Assembly (NCBI GenBank): GCA_005884115.1
Contig: VAXW01000002.1
Span: 310,001-374,000 of the forward strand
Origin: Actinomycetota bacterium
GTDB lineage: Bacteria > Actinomycetota > Thermoleophilia > Solirubrobacterales > Solirubrobacteraceae
Reading direction: 5' to 3'
DNA: 64,000 nt
Positions 54,089 to 63,052 of the stretch are shown here, one piece after another. The translations under genes were made by a program, and so were the position numbers. The notes beneath the pieces are model-generated. The model worked only from the letters and a program-made list of their open reading frames with translations. It had not been told where the DNA came from and searched no databases. How positions within the stretch are numbered: the first letter of the stretch is position 1; each line of letters opens with the position of its first letter.

Positions 54089-54364
54089 TCAGCTGCGGCG
54101 GAGGAGCCGCCGCCACAGCGGCGGCGCTTTCGGCTGCGTGCGCTGCCACTCGTCGCGCAGCACCAGCTGCCCGCGCGAGCGGGCGGCGAGAACGCACTTG
54201 GTGTGTGCGTGGCGCCGCCGCCGGGTGTCGCCTTCGGGCGCTATCAGCATATGCTCGCTGAGCGCAGGGAGGTTATGACCACAGAACGGACATCTATAGG
54301 TCGCAGGCTTGCGGTTCGCCGCTCGCCGTACCGTCCACCAGCGAGATGGCGGAAGGCCTCTCAT
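54089..54364 (-). CDS. Small zinc-ribbon-like protein
   Basis: 91 residues from ATG 54364 (MRGLPPSRWWTVRRAANRKP). It contains CPFCGHNLPALSEHMLIAPE, then GDTRRRRHAHTKCVLAARSR: two Cys and a His-x3-Cys that together look like a zinc-binding treble. Similar short proteins are conserved in actinobacteria; function unknown. It is divergent from the CHAD gene with an unclear boundary between them. Confidence 0.8.
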   Translation of the reverse strand: MRGLPPSRWWTVRRAANRKPATYRCPFCGHNLPALSEHMLIAPEGDTRRRRHAHTKCVLAARSRGQLVLRDEWQRTQPKAPPLWRRLLRRS

Positions 54365-54421
54365 GGCTCCATTGTCGCGCCCCTCGCAGCGATCGCGGCC
54401 ACGGTCGCGCTCGGGGTCGGG

Positions 54422-55510
54422 GTGGCGCTGGCGCGCGCCCAGCTCGAGCGCCGCGGCGAGCGCGCGAGGCTGCGACGCGAGCGGCGCTTCGGGCTGCACG
54501 CGGACGAGCGACTGGCCGACGGGCTCAAGCGCATGGCGCTCGGCCAGCTCGACCTGGCCATCGAACAGGTCGAGGACGCGGGCGAGCGGGTGTCGGCCGC
54601 CATCGCGGTGCATGAGGCACGCAAGGCGCTCAAGCGCCTGCGCACGCTTCTGTACCTCCTGCGCGACGAACTCGGCGATCAGGCTTTCGCTCGCGAGAGC
54701 GAGCTCGTGCGCGAGGCGGGTCGCGTGCTCGCGGGCGCGCGTGACGCCGAGGTGCTGGTGCGCACGCTCGACGACCTCGTCGCGCGCTACCCCGCCGACC
54801 TCGCGCACCTGGGCGATCTCGCGCGCCTGCGCGCGGCGCTGGTGGCCGAGCGCGAGCACGCCGCCGCGATGACGCTCGACGGCGTCACGCAGGCGCAGGC
54901 GCTCTTGTACCTGCGCGAGGTGCGCATCCGCGTCTGCGGCTGGACGCTTGCCGATCGCGGCGGCATCACCGCGATCGAGCGCTCGCTGAGGCGCATCTAC
55001 CGCCAGGGACGACGCCGGATGAAGCGCGCCAAGCGCGGCTCGCCCTCGCGCGCGCGGGCCTTTCACGAGTGGCGCAAACGGGTCAAGGACCTGCGCTATG
55101 CAGCCGAACTGCTCGAACGGCCGCAGCGCTCGAAGCGCGTGGCTGCCGCTGGCGGCTCACCGCGCTCGCAAAGCGCGAAGGCGCGCGAAGGGGTCGCGCA
55201 CATACGCGCGCTCGCCCGCGGGGCAGACGCGCTCGGCGAAGTGCTGGGAGAGGAGCACGATCTGACGATGCTCGCCGCGCGCGTGAGCGCGGGCGCCGAC
55301 GGCGCCGACGGGGCGGTCGCAGGCGCGGGCAGCGCCCAGGTGAGCGCGCCGGGGCGAAGGACGCGGCGCACGATCCTGAAGCTGATCAAGCGCCGCCGCG
55401 GGCGCCTGCGCAAGCGCGCGCTGCGCCAGGGCAAGCGCATCTACCGCCGAAGCCCCAAGCGCTTCATGGCGGGAGTGCGCCGCGCTTACGCACGAGCGCA
55501 GCGGGGCTGA
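54422..55510 (+). CDS. CHAD domain protein (start uncertain)
   Basis: The CHAD domain (conserved histidine alpha-helical domain, binds polyphosphate) starts at GLHADERLADGLKRMALGQL, with VHEARKALKRLRTLLYLLRD, AGARDAEVLVRTLD, FHEWRKRVKDLRYAAELLER and GEVLGEEHDLTML. The C terminus is strongly basic (KLIKRRRGRLRKRALRQGKR). GTG 54422 is the first safe start. GC-rich third codon positions begin earlier, at an in-frame ATT (54371), and would add a hydrophobic stretch. An ATG at 54363 with an ideal GGAAGG six bases upstream is one base out of frame, so a frameshift near the start is possible. Confidence 0.85.
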   Translation: MALARAQLERRGERARLRRERRFGLHADERLADGLKRMALGQLDLAIEQVEDAGERVSAAIAVHEARKALKRLRTLLYLLRDELGDQAFARESELVREAGRVLAGARDAEVLVRTLDDLVARYPADLAHLGDLARLRAALVAEREHAAAMTLDGVTQAQALLYLREVRIRVCGWTLADRGGITAIERSLRRIYRQGRRRMKRAKRGSPSRARAFHEWRKRVKDLRYAAELLERPQRSKRVAAAGGSPRSQSAKAREGVAHIRALARGADALGEVLGEEHDLTMLAARVSAGADGADGAVAGAGSAQVSAPGRRTRRTILKLIKRRRGRLRKRALRQGKRIYRRSPKRFMAGVRRAYARAQRG

Positions 55511-55574
55511 GGGCTCTCCTCACCGGCGGAGCGCGGCTGAGGCGCCGGCGCCAAGGCGTGCTCGCGCGGCGGCC

Positions 55575-56072
55575 TCAGCTCACGCCGATGATCTCGAACG
55601 AGCGGCTGCCCCTCGGCAGCGTGACCGACGCCCGCTCGCCGACCGCGCGCCCGATCAGCGCGACCGCCACCGGCGACTCCGCCGACAGGCGTCCGTGCGC
55701 GGGGGCGGCCTCGTGTGAGCTGACGATCTTCCACTCGTGCTCGGCGCCGTGCTCGTCGCGGACGCGCACGGAGGACCCGAAAGCGACAACTCCGGCGCCC
55801 GCGGCGCCGCCCTCAACGGATCCCTCCTCGACGACGACCGCAGCAGCGATCTTCTCGCGCAGGCGTCTGATCTTCGTCTCGAGGTGCGCCTGGTCGTTCT
55901 TGGCAGCGTGGTACTCGGCGTTCTCGCTCAGGTCGCCCCATTCGCGCGCCGTGCGGATCTGCTCGGCGATCCTGCGGCGGCCGTCGTCCTCCAGGGCGGC
56001 GAGCTCCTCGTTCAGCTTGCGCAGGCCCTCGGCCGTGATGAGCTTGGCGGCGTCTCTGCTCGCACTAGGCAT
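55575..56072 (-). CDS. greA: Transcription elongation factor GreA
   Basis: 165 residues from ATG 56072 (MPSASRDAAKLITAEGLRKL). N-terminal coiled coil with the tip motif REWGDLSENAEYHAAKNDQA, which carries the catalytic acidic pair that stimulates RNA cleavage by polymerase; C-terminal FKBP-like domain with KIVSSHEAAPAHGRLSAESP and VALIGRAVGE. Normal length. Convergent with the CHAD gene. Confidence 0.95.
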   Translation of the reverse strand: MPSASRDAAKLITAEGLRKLNEELAALEDDGRRRIAEQIRTAREWGDLSENAEYHAAKNDQAHLETKIRRLREKIAAAVVVEEGSVEGGAAGAGVVAFGSSVRVRDEHGAEHEWKIVSSHEAAPAHGRLSAESPVAVALIGRAVGERASVTLPRGSRSFEIIGVS

Positions 56073-56100
56073 CAAACAAGCCTACAAACTGCGAGCGCAC

Positions 56101-57609
56101 TCAAAAGTAGGTGCTCGCGGGCGTCGCCAGCAGCGCGTAGATCTGCGCGATCGCTGCCTGCACGAGCAGCTGCGCCGTCGGCGGCGTGCCTCCGATGAAC
56201 AGGTCGCCGCTGCTGCGTTGGCTCAGCCATGCGGTGTTGACGTACGCCTGCGCCAGGGCTGCGCCGGGGGGATCGTGCGTCACGGAGTCGAGGTACATCA
56301 AGTTACGGAAGTAGACCGACGGGAAGAAGGGGTTCTCGGCCGCGAGGCGCTGGGGCGTGAAGTATTCGAGCGCCGCCTTCGCGGTCTGCCTGGCCTGGTA
56401 GAGGTAGGCGCCGTTTCCGGTCGCCTGGTACAAGAGGGTGCCCGCGCCGATCATCGTGCCCTGGTTGTAGCTCCACAGCGTGGCGTCGATCACGCCGTGC
56501 TGGCGGATGTGGTCGGAGTAGAGCGCGCTGGGCTGCTGCAGGCAGCGGCGCACCCATTCGTAGGCCATTTCGGCGAACTGCAGGTATTGCACCCGGTGGG
56601 TGATGTTGTACAGCTGCACCGCAAGCTCGCCTGCGGGGGCTGTGCTGACGGTGTTGCGATCGGTGTTTTCGATTGTGTTCGAAAACGGGATCCCGCCGGG
56701 ACACGCAAGCGTGGGGTCTGTCTGCCAGCCGGCCATCTCGAAGGCCATCACGCCTTCGGCGTAGCCGAGCGCACCGGCGCTGTGTGTCAGCTTGTAGATG
56801 CGGGCCAGCTCGATTCCGAGCCAGTCGTTGTCGTCGTAGAACTTCGGGCCACCGGGGCCTGTCGGAGGAGCTGGCGCTCCGTCGAACGCCGCCAGCGTGC
56901 TCGTGTAGGTGCCTTCGGGCGCACCCGAGTTGTTCGTGTCGAGGTAGTTGCGAAGTCCGATCAGCCGTGCGTGGATTTCTGCCCTGAACGCGCTCGCGAG
57001 CCTCTTGATGTTGGCCATGCTGACCGTCGCGGTGAGCGCTTGCGAGAAGGGCCAGAGGAATGAGAACGGTTCGCCCGCATAGAGGCCCGAACCCGGCACG
57101 TAGTAGGAGCGCTGCATCGCCGCAAACGCGCGCAGCGCGCGCGCCGGGTTTCCGCGCAGGGCCGGCTTGTGCGGCTTCCTCTTCTTCTTTGTCTTTGCGC
57201 GCGCGCTCGCGAACGCAGGCGAGGAGTGCGCGCCGGAGAGCAGAGCGGTCAGGCGTGCGGCGCTCGCGCGCGCCTTTGGCCGGAGTCCGCTGAGCGGCCG
57301 CGAGATGCCGGCCGGGTAGCTGGATGCCGCGAGCCGCCCAGCGGAGCGCCGCGCGGGCGAGGATGCGCGCTGCACAGAGGTGTGCGCGCCCGGCCCGGCC
57401 CCCATCGCGGGTGCGGCCGCGAGCGGCGATGCGGTCTCTGGCGCGGGCAGGACGCCGACTGAAGCCGCCGCCGCGCATCCCGCGGCGAGCCTGAGCGTGC
57501 GCGCAAGCGGGCGCGCTCGCGCTCGCTGCGCCGCTGTGGCGAGAGCGCCCGCCAGCGCCTCGCGCGGGCGCCGCAAGGGCTTCGCGGCGTGCTCGTTGAG
57601 TACATGCAC
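56101..57609 (-). CDS. Glycoside hydrolase family 76 (alpha-1,6-mannanase-like), exported
   Basis: 502 residues from GTG 57609. The first 170 residues hold a basic/Ala-rich export region and a Lys/Arg linker (AKTKKKRKPHKPALRG). The catalytic (alpha/alpha)6 barrel includes KFYDDNDWLGIELARIYKLT, whose paired Asp are the GH76 catalytic residues, and DATLWSYNQGTMIGAGTLLY. The likely substrate is alpha-1,6-mannan of fungal or actinobacterial walls. Divergent from a PfkB-type kinase gene. Confidence 0.9.
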   Translation of the reverse strand: MHVLNEHAAKPLRRPREALAGALATAAQRARARPLARTLRLAAGCAAAASVGVLPAPETASPLAAAPAMGAGPGAHTSVQRASSPARRSAGRLAASSYPAGISRPLSGLRPKARASAARLTALLSGAHSSPAFASARAKTKKKRKPHKPALRGNPARALRAFAAMQRSYYVPGSGLYAGEPFSFLWPFSQALTATVSMANIKRLASAFRAEIHARLIGLRNYLDTNNSGAPEGTYTSTLAAFDGAPAPPTGPGGPKFYDDNDWLGIELARIYKLTHSAGALGYAEGVMAFEMAGWQTDPTLACPGGIPFSNTIENTDRNTVSTAPAGELAVQLYNITHRVQYLQFAEMAYEWVRRCLQQPSALYSDHIRQHGVIDATLWSYNQGTMIGAGTLLYQATGNGAYLYQARQTAKAALEYFTPQRLAAENPFFPSVYFRNLMYLDSVTHDPPGAALAQAYVNTAWLSQRSSGDLFIGGTPPTAQLLVQAAIAQIYALLATPASTYF

Positions 57610-57725
57610 AGTGATCCGCCTCTCGGCCACAACAGTCGCGCGCGTCGTTCGATTTGGTATACGCGTGCGCACTCGGATGCGCGCGCACGACACGACCAGC
57701 ACTCCGCTCTGAGCTGGAGCAGGCC

Positions 57726-58580
57726 TTGAGCAATCCTGGCAGAGCTGGTGGCGGCGGGCGGCGATTCGACTACACGGCCGTGGGGCACGTCACGGCGGAC
57801 GTGCTCGGCGACGGGTCGCGACAGGCGGGGGGCGCAGCCTTCTACAGCGCGCTTCAGGCCGCGCGCCTCGGCCTCAGCGCGCAGATCATCACGCGAGGAG
57901 TGGCCGCCGAGATCGAGTCCCTGCTCGAGCCCTATCGCTCAGAGATCGAGCTCGTGGTGCTGCCCAGCGGGCGCACGACCGCGCTCGAAACCCTCGGGCA
58001 AGGCACCCAGCGCACGCAGCGGCTGCTCTCGTGGGCCGGGCCGATGGGCGAGGGCGTGCACGTCCACACCGCGATCCTGCACCTGGCGCCCGTAGCTCGC
58101 GAGACTGGCCCGCGCTGGCGCGGGCATGCGGGCTTCGTCGGGCTGACGCCCCAGGGCCTGGTGCGGACGTGGGCGGCAGATGGCGCACCGATCACCCACG
58201 TGCCGTTGGAAGCGCAGCTGCTGCCGCAGCGATGCGACGCGATCGTGATCAGCGAGCAGGAGCGCGAGAGCTGCACCGCCTTGATCGAGAGCGCCGGCCC
58301 GATTCTCGCAGTGACGGCGGCCGCGCGTGCCACGACGCTGCGCCTCGGCGATGGGGAGCTGAGGACAGTCGCCGTGCCCGCGATCGGCGCAGTTCGCGAT
58401 GACCTCGGCGCCGGCGACGTGTTCGCCGCAGCCTTCTTCGTGTCGCTGCGCGACGGGCGCCCTGCGGAGGACGCCGCATCGTTTGCCAACGCCGCCGCCG
58501 CAGTCAGGATCGAAGGTCTCGGCGCGAGCGCGATCGGGTCGCGAGGAGATATCGAGGCGCGCATGCGCGGCGCCGAGTAG
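57726..58580 (+). CDS. PfkB-family carbohydrate kinase
   Basis: 284 residues from TTG 57726, which has GGAG six bases upstream. Ribokinase-fold features: AVGHVTADVLGDGSRQAGGA with the substrate GG, AIVISEQERESCTAL, and the catalytic/anion-hole motif DDLGAGDVFAAAFFVSL with base Asp. The N-terminal half is shorter than in ribokinase. The substrate is probably a sugar or nucleoside. Confidence 0.9.
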   Translation: MSNPGRAGGGGRRFDYTAVGHVTADVLGDGSRQAGGAAFYSALQAARLGLSAQIITRGVAAEIESLLEPYRSEIELVVLPSGRTTALETLGQGTQRTQRLLSWAGPMGEGVHVHTAILHLAPVARETGPRWRGHAGFVGLTPQGLVRTWAADGAPITHVPLEAQLLPQRCDAIVISEQERESCTALIESAGPILAVTAAARATTLRLGDGELRTVAVPAIGAVRDDLGAGDVFAAAFFVSLRDGRPAEDAASFANAAAAVRIEGLGASAIGSRGDIEARMRGAE

Positions 58581-58609
58581 CTGGGCGCGGGTAGCAGAGC
58601 TCCGCGTCG

Positions 58610-59674
58610 TTATCGCGTCGCGGCCAGAGCGCCGTCGAGCATCTCCGCGAGCGCCTCTGCGCGCAGCGCGTCCGATCGCCCGCAAGCGCGCGCGGCGAGC
58701 AGCAGGCTTCCGCCCACTGGCGCCATCTTTACGACCGAGATGCGGGCACCAGGCGCGAGCGGCAGCACCGCTTCGCTGAGCGGACGCAGGAAGACGTCCC
58801 CGGCGCGAAACGCGCTCCCGATCAGGCCTATCGGGAAGGGATGCGTGCGTGCGCCATCCGCTTCGCCGCCCGCCGTGCCGAGGCCGGTCTGGCGTACCAC
58901 GGCCGCGACCTGAGCCCCCAGCTCGGCGGCCCCACGCGCGTAGAGCTCGACGGCGACCGCGTCGCCGTCCTGTGCGAGACGCGCGGTCTGGCTGGCGAAC
59001 GCCGCGATCTCCCCCTTGTGCAGCGGCTTCGAGTAAACGAGCGCGGCCAGCTCCTCGATGCTGGCCACGCCGTAGAACGCGACGGCCGCCTCGCGCAGCG
59101 CCGTCGCGGGGCCGCTGCGGTCGCGGTCCCGCAGCGCCGCGCTGATCGATTGCGAGCCGAGCCAGTAGCCGCTTCCCTCGTCGCCAAGCAGGTGGCCCCA
59201 TCCCCCGGCCCGCCAGGCGCTGCCTGTGGGACCGAGCCCGAACACGTTCGATCCGGTGCCCGAGATGACCGCGATCCCGGGTGCGGCGCCGGTCGCGGCC
59301 GCCCAGGCGGCGACGACGTCGTTGACGACCACCCAGCCGCCGCCGCGTGCGCTTGCGACCTCGTGGGCTATCGCGGCAGTGTCGGTTCCCGCCACGGCGA
59401 CCACGGCGGCCGCGAGCTGCTCGCGGGTGATGCGCGCATGCTGCAGCGCCTCATCGGCGGTCGCAAGCAGCGTTTGAACGGCGGCCTGCGCGCCGATCGC
59501 ATCCTCGTTGCTGGGCCCACCGTGCGCGATGTGAAGCTCGGACCCCTCGAGGTCGAGCACCGCGGCGAGGGTCTTCGTCGCACCTCCATCGATCCCGAGC
59601 AGGTAGCGCCCGTGAGCTTGCGGCGCCGGCTCTGCGAGCGCGGGCGGCAGCTGGATCAGCGATTCGTCCTGCAC
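58610..59674 (-). CDS. BadF/BadG-type ATPase, N-acetylglucosamine kinase-like
   Basis: 354 residues, ASKHA fold. Phosphate-1 motif YLLGIDGGATKTLAAVLDLE, GGPSNEDAIGA, phosphate-2 NDVVAAWAAATGAAPGIAVI, SGTGSNVFGLGP, and GDEGSGYWLGSQSISAALRD. This pattern fits GlcNAc or glucosamine kinases rather than the iron-sulfur BadF activators: no Cys cluster is present. Convergent with the PfkB-type gene; with GH76 this suggests local sugar salvage. Confidence 0.9.
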   Translation of the reverse strand: MQDESLIQLPPALAEPAPQAHGRYLLGIDGGATKTLAAVLDLEGSELHIAHGGPSNEDAIGAQAAVQTLLATADEALQHARITREQLAAAVVAVAGTDTAAIAHEVASARGGGWVVVNDVVAAWAAATGAAPGIAVISGTGSNVFGLGPTGSAWRAGGWGHLLGDEGSGYWLGSQSISAALRDRDRSGPATALREAAVAFYGVASIEELAALVYSKPLHKGEIAAFASQTARLAQDGDAVAVELYARGAAELGAQVAAVVRQTGLGTAGGEADGARTHPFPIGLIGSAFRAGDVFLRPLSEAVLPLAPGARISVVKMAPVGGSLLLAARACGRSDALRAEALAEMLDGALAATR

Positions 59675-59721
59675 AGCTGCATCCTTCCAGGATTCGCCCC
59701 GCTGGCTAGGATGCCCCGCGA

Positions 59722-60840
59722 GTGGCGACGAGCGCTGTCTTCCCCACGGTCCCGATGCGCGCCGGCTCCTACGAGTCCTTCTACCTGCGTGCCGTCTCGC
59801 CGGATGAGCCGCTCGGCGTCTGGATCCGCCACACGGTGCACAAGCCTCCGGGCAAGAGCCCGAGCGGGTCGGTGTGGTGCACCGTGTTCGACGGGCGAGC
59901 GCCAGCGCCTTTTCAGCACAAGATCACCACCCAACAGCTTCGCGTGCCGCACGACGGCTGGATCGAGATCGGCGAACCGAGCGCGGGTGCGCGCGCCGCC
60001 GCAGGTGGGGCCACAGGTGAGGCCGCAGGTGGGGCCTCTGGCGAGGGTGCGGGCGAGGTTGCGGCCGAGGGCTCCGGCTCGCTCGCTGTGCCCGCGGAAG
60101 GGGCGAGCGAGGGCGCGGTCATGAGCTCGGGTGAAGCGCGCGGAATATGCGGGCCGGCGCGCTGGCGGCTGAGCTTCAGTTCGCGCGAGGGCGAGCTGCG
60201 CCACCTCCCGCGCCCATGGCTCTACCGTGCGCCGCTGCCGCGAACGAAGCTCACGAGCCCCCTCCCATCGGCTCTCTTCGAGGGCACGCTCGAGCTGGCG
60301 GGGCGAGCGGCGATCGAGCTGCGCGCGTGGCCGGGCATGATCGGCCACAACTGGGGGTCCGAGCACGCCGAGCGCTGGATCTGGTTGCATGGCCTCGGCT
60401 TCGCCGAGGCGCACGACGCCTGGCTCGATGTCGCATTGGGCCGCGTGAAGGTTGCGGGGCGCATGACCCCGTGGATCGCCAACGGGGCCCTGGCGGTCGG
60501 AGGACGGCGCTTTCGCCTCGGCGGGCTCGCGACTCGCGGGCTGCAGGTTGCCGAGAGCGCCGCGCGCTGCGAGCTCGAGCTTCCAGGCGAGCGCGGGCTG
60601 AGAGTGACCGCGCGCGTCGAGGTCCCGCCGGGGACCGCGGCGGGCTGGCGCTATTCGGACCCGAGCGGCGGCAGCGAGCACGATGTCGTCAACTGCTCCA
60701 TCGCCTCGCTCGCGCTGTCGGTGACGCTCCCCGGCGAGAGCGCTGCGCGCGCGCTGCGGACCCAGCACGGCGGCGCGTACGAGCTGGGGATGCGCGAGCA
60801 CGACCACGGGATCGAGATCGCTCCCTTCCACGACGGGTGA
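59722..60840 (+). CDS. CrtC/AttH-like lipocalin-fold protein
   Basis: 372 residues from GTG 59722. RAGSYESFYLRAVSPDEPLG near the start and GMIGHNWGSEHAERWIWLHG in the middle match the hydroxyneurosporene synthase/AttH-like family, where the HNWG block is the core signature. A Gly/Ala/Glu low-complexity insertion (about residues 88-128) interrupts the first domain. The function may be hydration or isomerisation of a lipid, but many relatives are uncharacterised. It is followed directly by an MBL-fold gene, probably in one operon. Confidence 0.8.
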   Translation: MATSAVFPTVPMRAGSYESFYLRAVSPDEPLGVWIRHTVHKPPGKSPSGSVWCTVFDGRAPAPFQHKITTQQLRVPHDGWIEIGEPSAGARAAAGGATGEAAGGASGEGAGEVAAEGSGSLAVPAEGASEGAVMSSGEARGICGPARWRLSFSSREGELRHLPRPWLYRAPLPRTKLTSPLPSALFEGTLELAGRAAIELRAWPGMIGHNWGSEHAERWIWLHGLGFAEAHDAWLDVALGRVKVAGRMTPWIANGALAVGGRRFRLGGLATRGLQVAESAARCELELPGERGLRVTARVEVPPGTAAGWRYSDPSGGSEHDVVNCSIASLALSVTLPGESAARALRTQHGGAYELGMREHDHGIEIAPFHDG

Positions 60841-60854
60841 GCGGCGCGGAGACG

Positions 60855-61793
60855 ATGGCGCGCTACGAGAAGGGTCTCAAAGAAGTAGGCGATGGCCTCT
60901 ATGCCTACCTTCAGCCGGACGGCGGCTGGGGCTGGAGCAATGCGGGGCTGGTCGTCGAAGGCGAGCGCACGCTGCTCATCGACACGCTTTTCGATCTCCA
61001 CCTCACCGAGGAGATGCTCGGCGCGATGCGGCGCGCGGTGCCCGCCGCCGCGCGCATCGACACGCTCATCAACACGCACGCAAACGGCGACCACTGCTAC
61101 GGAAACCAGCTCGTCGGCGGCGCTCGCATCCTCGCGTCCGAGCGCACGGCGGCCGAGATGGCGGAGCTCCCGCCGGCGGCGATGGCGGTGATGGTCGAGC
61201 AGGCGCCGTCGTTGGGTGAGGTCGGGCAGTTCTTTCTGCGCTGCTTTGGCGCCTTCGACTTCAACGACATCGAGCTCGTGCTCCCCGAGCAGACGTTCAG
61301 CGGCGAGCTCGAGATCAAGGTCGGCGAGCGAGGGCTGCGGCTGATCGAGGTCGGTCCCGCACACACGCGCGGGGACACGCTCGTACACGTGCCCTCGGCA
61401 GGCGTCCTGTTCTCGGGCGACATCCTGTTCTCGGGCTCACACCCGGTCGCGTGGGCGGGGCCAGTCTCGAACTGGATCGCCGCCTGCGATCGGATCCTCG
61501 CGCTCGGCCCCGAGGTGGTCGTTCCCGGCCACGGGCCGCCGGCCGGGCTCGAGGCCGTGCGGGAGCAGAGGGCGTACTTCGAGTACCTCTACGACCAGGC
61601 GCGGGTGCATCACGCCGAGGGGCTCACACCGCTCCAGGCGGCGCGCGCGCTGTCGCTGAAGCGCTGGGCGGACTGGGGCGAGCGCGAGCGGCTGGTCGTA
61701 AACCTAGCCAACATCTACAGCGAGCTCGACGGCCAGCACGAGCCGGTCAATCCACTCGAGGCCTTCAACCAGATGGCCGAGCTTGCGCGCTGA
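60855..61793 (+). CDS. MBL-fold metallo-hydrolase
   Basis: 312 residues from ATG 60855; GTG 60837 overlaps the upstream stop as GTGA and would couple the genes. Motifs: LLIDTLFDLHLTEEML, INTHANGDHCYGNQLVGG (a HANGDH variant of HxHxDH with Asn replacing none of the DH pair), VGPAHTRGDTLVHVP, FSGDILFSGSHP and VVPGHGPPAG. It resembles the quinoprotein relay/SoxH-like group. Probably co-transcribed with the CrtC/AttH-like gene. Confidence 0.92.
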   Translation: MARYEKGLKEVGDGLYAYLQPDGGWGWSNAGLVVEGERTLLIDTLFDLHLTEEMLGAMRRAVPAAARIDTLINTHANGDHCYGNQLVGGARILASERTAAEMAELPPAAMAVMVEQAPSLGEVGQFFLRCFGAFDFNDIELVLPEQTFSGELEIKVGERGLRLIEVGPAHTRGDTLVHVPSAGVLFSGDILFSGSHPVAWAGPVSNWIAACDRILALGPEVVVPGHGPPAGLEAVREQRAYFEYLYDQARVHHAEGLTPLQAARALSLKRWADWGERERLVVNLANIYSELDGQHEPVNPLEAFNQMAELAR

Positions 61794-61962
61794 GCGCGGG
61801 GGCGCTCGCCCGGCGCGCCGCCCGAAAACCGCGCCACGGTCGCGCGCCCGGTAGGAGCAGTCGCCCCGAACCGGCCACTGCCGCCCGGCGGCGAGATCAG
61901 CGGTCAAGCGGACCCATCTCGCCGGCCGTAAGCGGTCCGGGTCGGCTGCTACCGGCAAATTT

Positions 61963-61997
61963 CAGAGGGCGGAGGCGAAAGCCGCCTCCGCCCTCTG
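61963..61997. terminator. Strong bidirectional hairpin between convergent genes
   Basis: A perfect 14-base stem (61963-61976 with 61984-61997, arm CAGAGGGCGGAGGC) around GAAAGCC. It lies between the MBL-fold gene and the minus-strand gene ending at 62026. Short A/T runs flank it but there is no full U-tract. Confidence 0.75.
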
Positions 61998-62025
61998 AGC
62001 GGAAACTTCTCGATGTGCTAGGCGC

Positions 62026-62802
62026 TCACGGCAGGTAGCCGAGGTTGCCTTCTTTGACGCCCGTCTTGAAGGAGCCGAAGTAGGTCGCGCCTTTGCCTTC
62101 GGTTTTGGTGGCTTCTTCTTCGAATCCTTTTTCGCCCACGCACTGGCCTTCTTCGTATTCCCATTGGATCCCGCGGAAGGCGTTGTTGAACACAAGGCGT
62201 TCGCGTATGCCGGTCGGGTACTGTGCGCTGATTTTGACCGGTTCCAGTTTGGTTTCAAACGTCGCTACCGGCTCTTCCGTTTTGGAGTAGACGGTCTGTC
62301 CGCCCCAGCTGAACGTGCAGATTCCCGATCCGATCTTGGCGTTCCCTGCCGAAATGATCACTTGGCCCACCCCTTCACCTTTGCCTGGGGCGTTGGGAAG
62401 GTAGGTGAACACCATCGGTTTGCCTCTGTTCACCGAGGTCGGTATCCCGCCTTCGAACGAAGGACTGAATTTGGCCACGGTGAGGCATTTTGCGAATTTG
62501 ACCTGGGTCGTGAAGCTTGTCGACGTACTCCACGTCGGAGCGCCTTCTGCCGCGGTCTTGGCGTACGGGTGGCCTATCTGGCACAGGACGTTGAACGATC
62601 CGAACTGAAACTCTTGGCTGAATCCCGGGTGTTCCGGATCCGCCGTCCCGACGCCTTTGCCATTGGTCGGGCACGGTTCCGCTTCCGAGCAGGGGTTGGG
62701 ATTCCGGCTCGCTGTGAATTCCCCGGCCAGCGCCGCTGACGCTGTCAGCGCAAACACGCCCACCAGGGTCATCGCCCCGAGCGCCTTCCTCATGTGTCTC
62801 AT
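62026..62802 (-). CDS. Hypothetical secreted protein
   Basis: 258 residues with a signal peptide (MRKALGAMTLVGVFALTASA). The mature part has Cys pairs (NPCSEAEPCPTNG, VLCQIGHPYAK, KFAKCLTVAKFSPSFEGGIP, GICTFSWGGQT, GQCVGEKGF) and looks beta-rich. Its general style recalls the C-terminal domain of the 35288 propeller protein, but no family can be named. Nearly all Glu codons are GAA and Lys codons AAA, unlike the GAG/AAG usage of neighbouring genes. The 250 bases upstream (62803-63052) hold no gene. Confidence 0.75.
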   Translation of the reverse strand: MRHMRKALGAMTLVGVFALTASAALAGEFTASRNPNPCSEAEPCPTNGKGVGTADPEHPGFSQEFQFGSFNVLCQIGHPYAKTAAEGAPTWSTSTSFTTQVKFAKCLTVAKFSPSFEGGIPTSVNRGKPMVFTYLPNAPGKGEGVGQVIISAGNAKIGSGICTFSWGGQTVYSKTEEPVATFETKLEPVKISAQYPTGIRERLVFNNAFRGIQWEYEEGQCVGEKGFEEEATKTEGKGATYFGSFKTGVKEGNLGYLP

Positions 62803-63052
62803 CGTCCGTCGTCCTCCTCATTCGCCCTGGCCCATATCTCCCGCCGGGTTCATCGCACGACCGAACCGACCTGCGCAGCAGCCAGCGCGTACACCCCGGC
62901 ACCCTCCCGGAGACCCAGGAGGGCACTGCGCGCGTAGCCTACCACGGATCCGCGGTCCGCACACGCATTTGCCTGGCCTTCACAGGCCGCTTGCGCCGGC
63001 CCTTCGCTCGCCCGCCGGACGCTCGTTCGCACTCGTTTCAGAGGCCATCCCC

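Noticed and set aside
54089..55066. Long minus-strand ORF of 325 codons over the CHAD gene
   Set aside because: Only its last 91 codons (from ATG 54364) look like a real protein; the rest is antisense to the CHAD domain.
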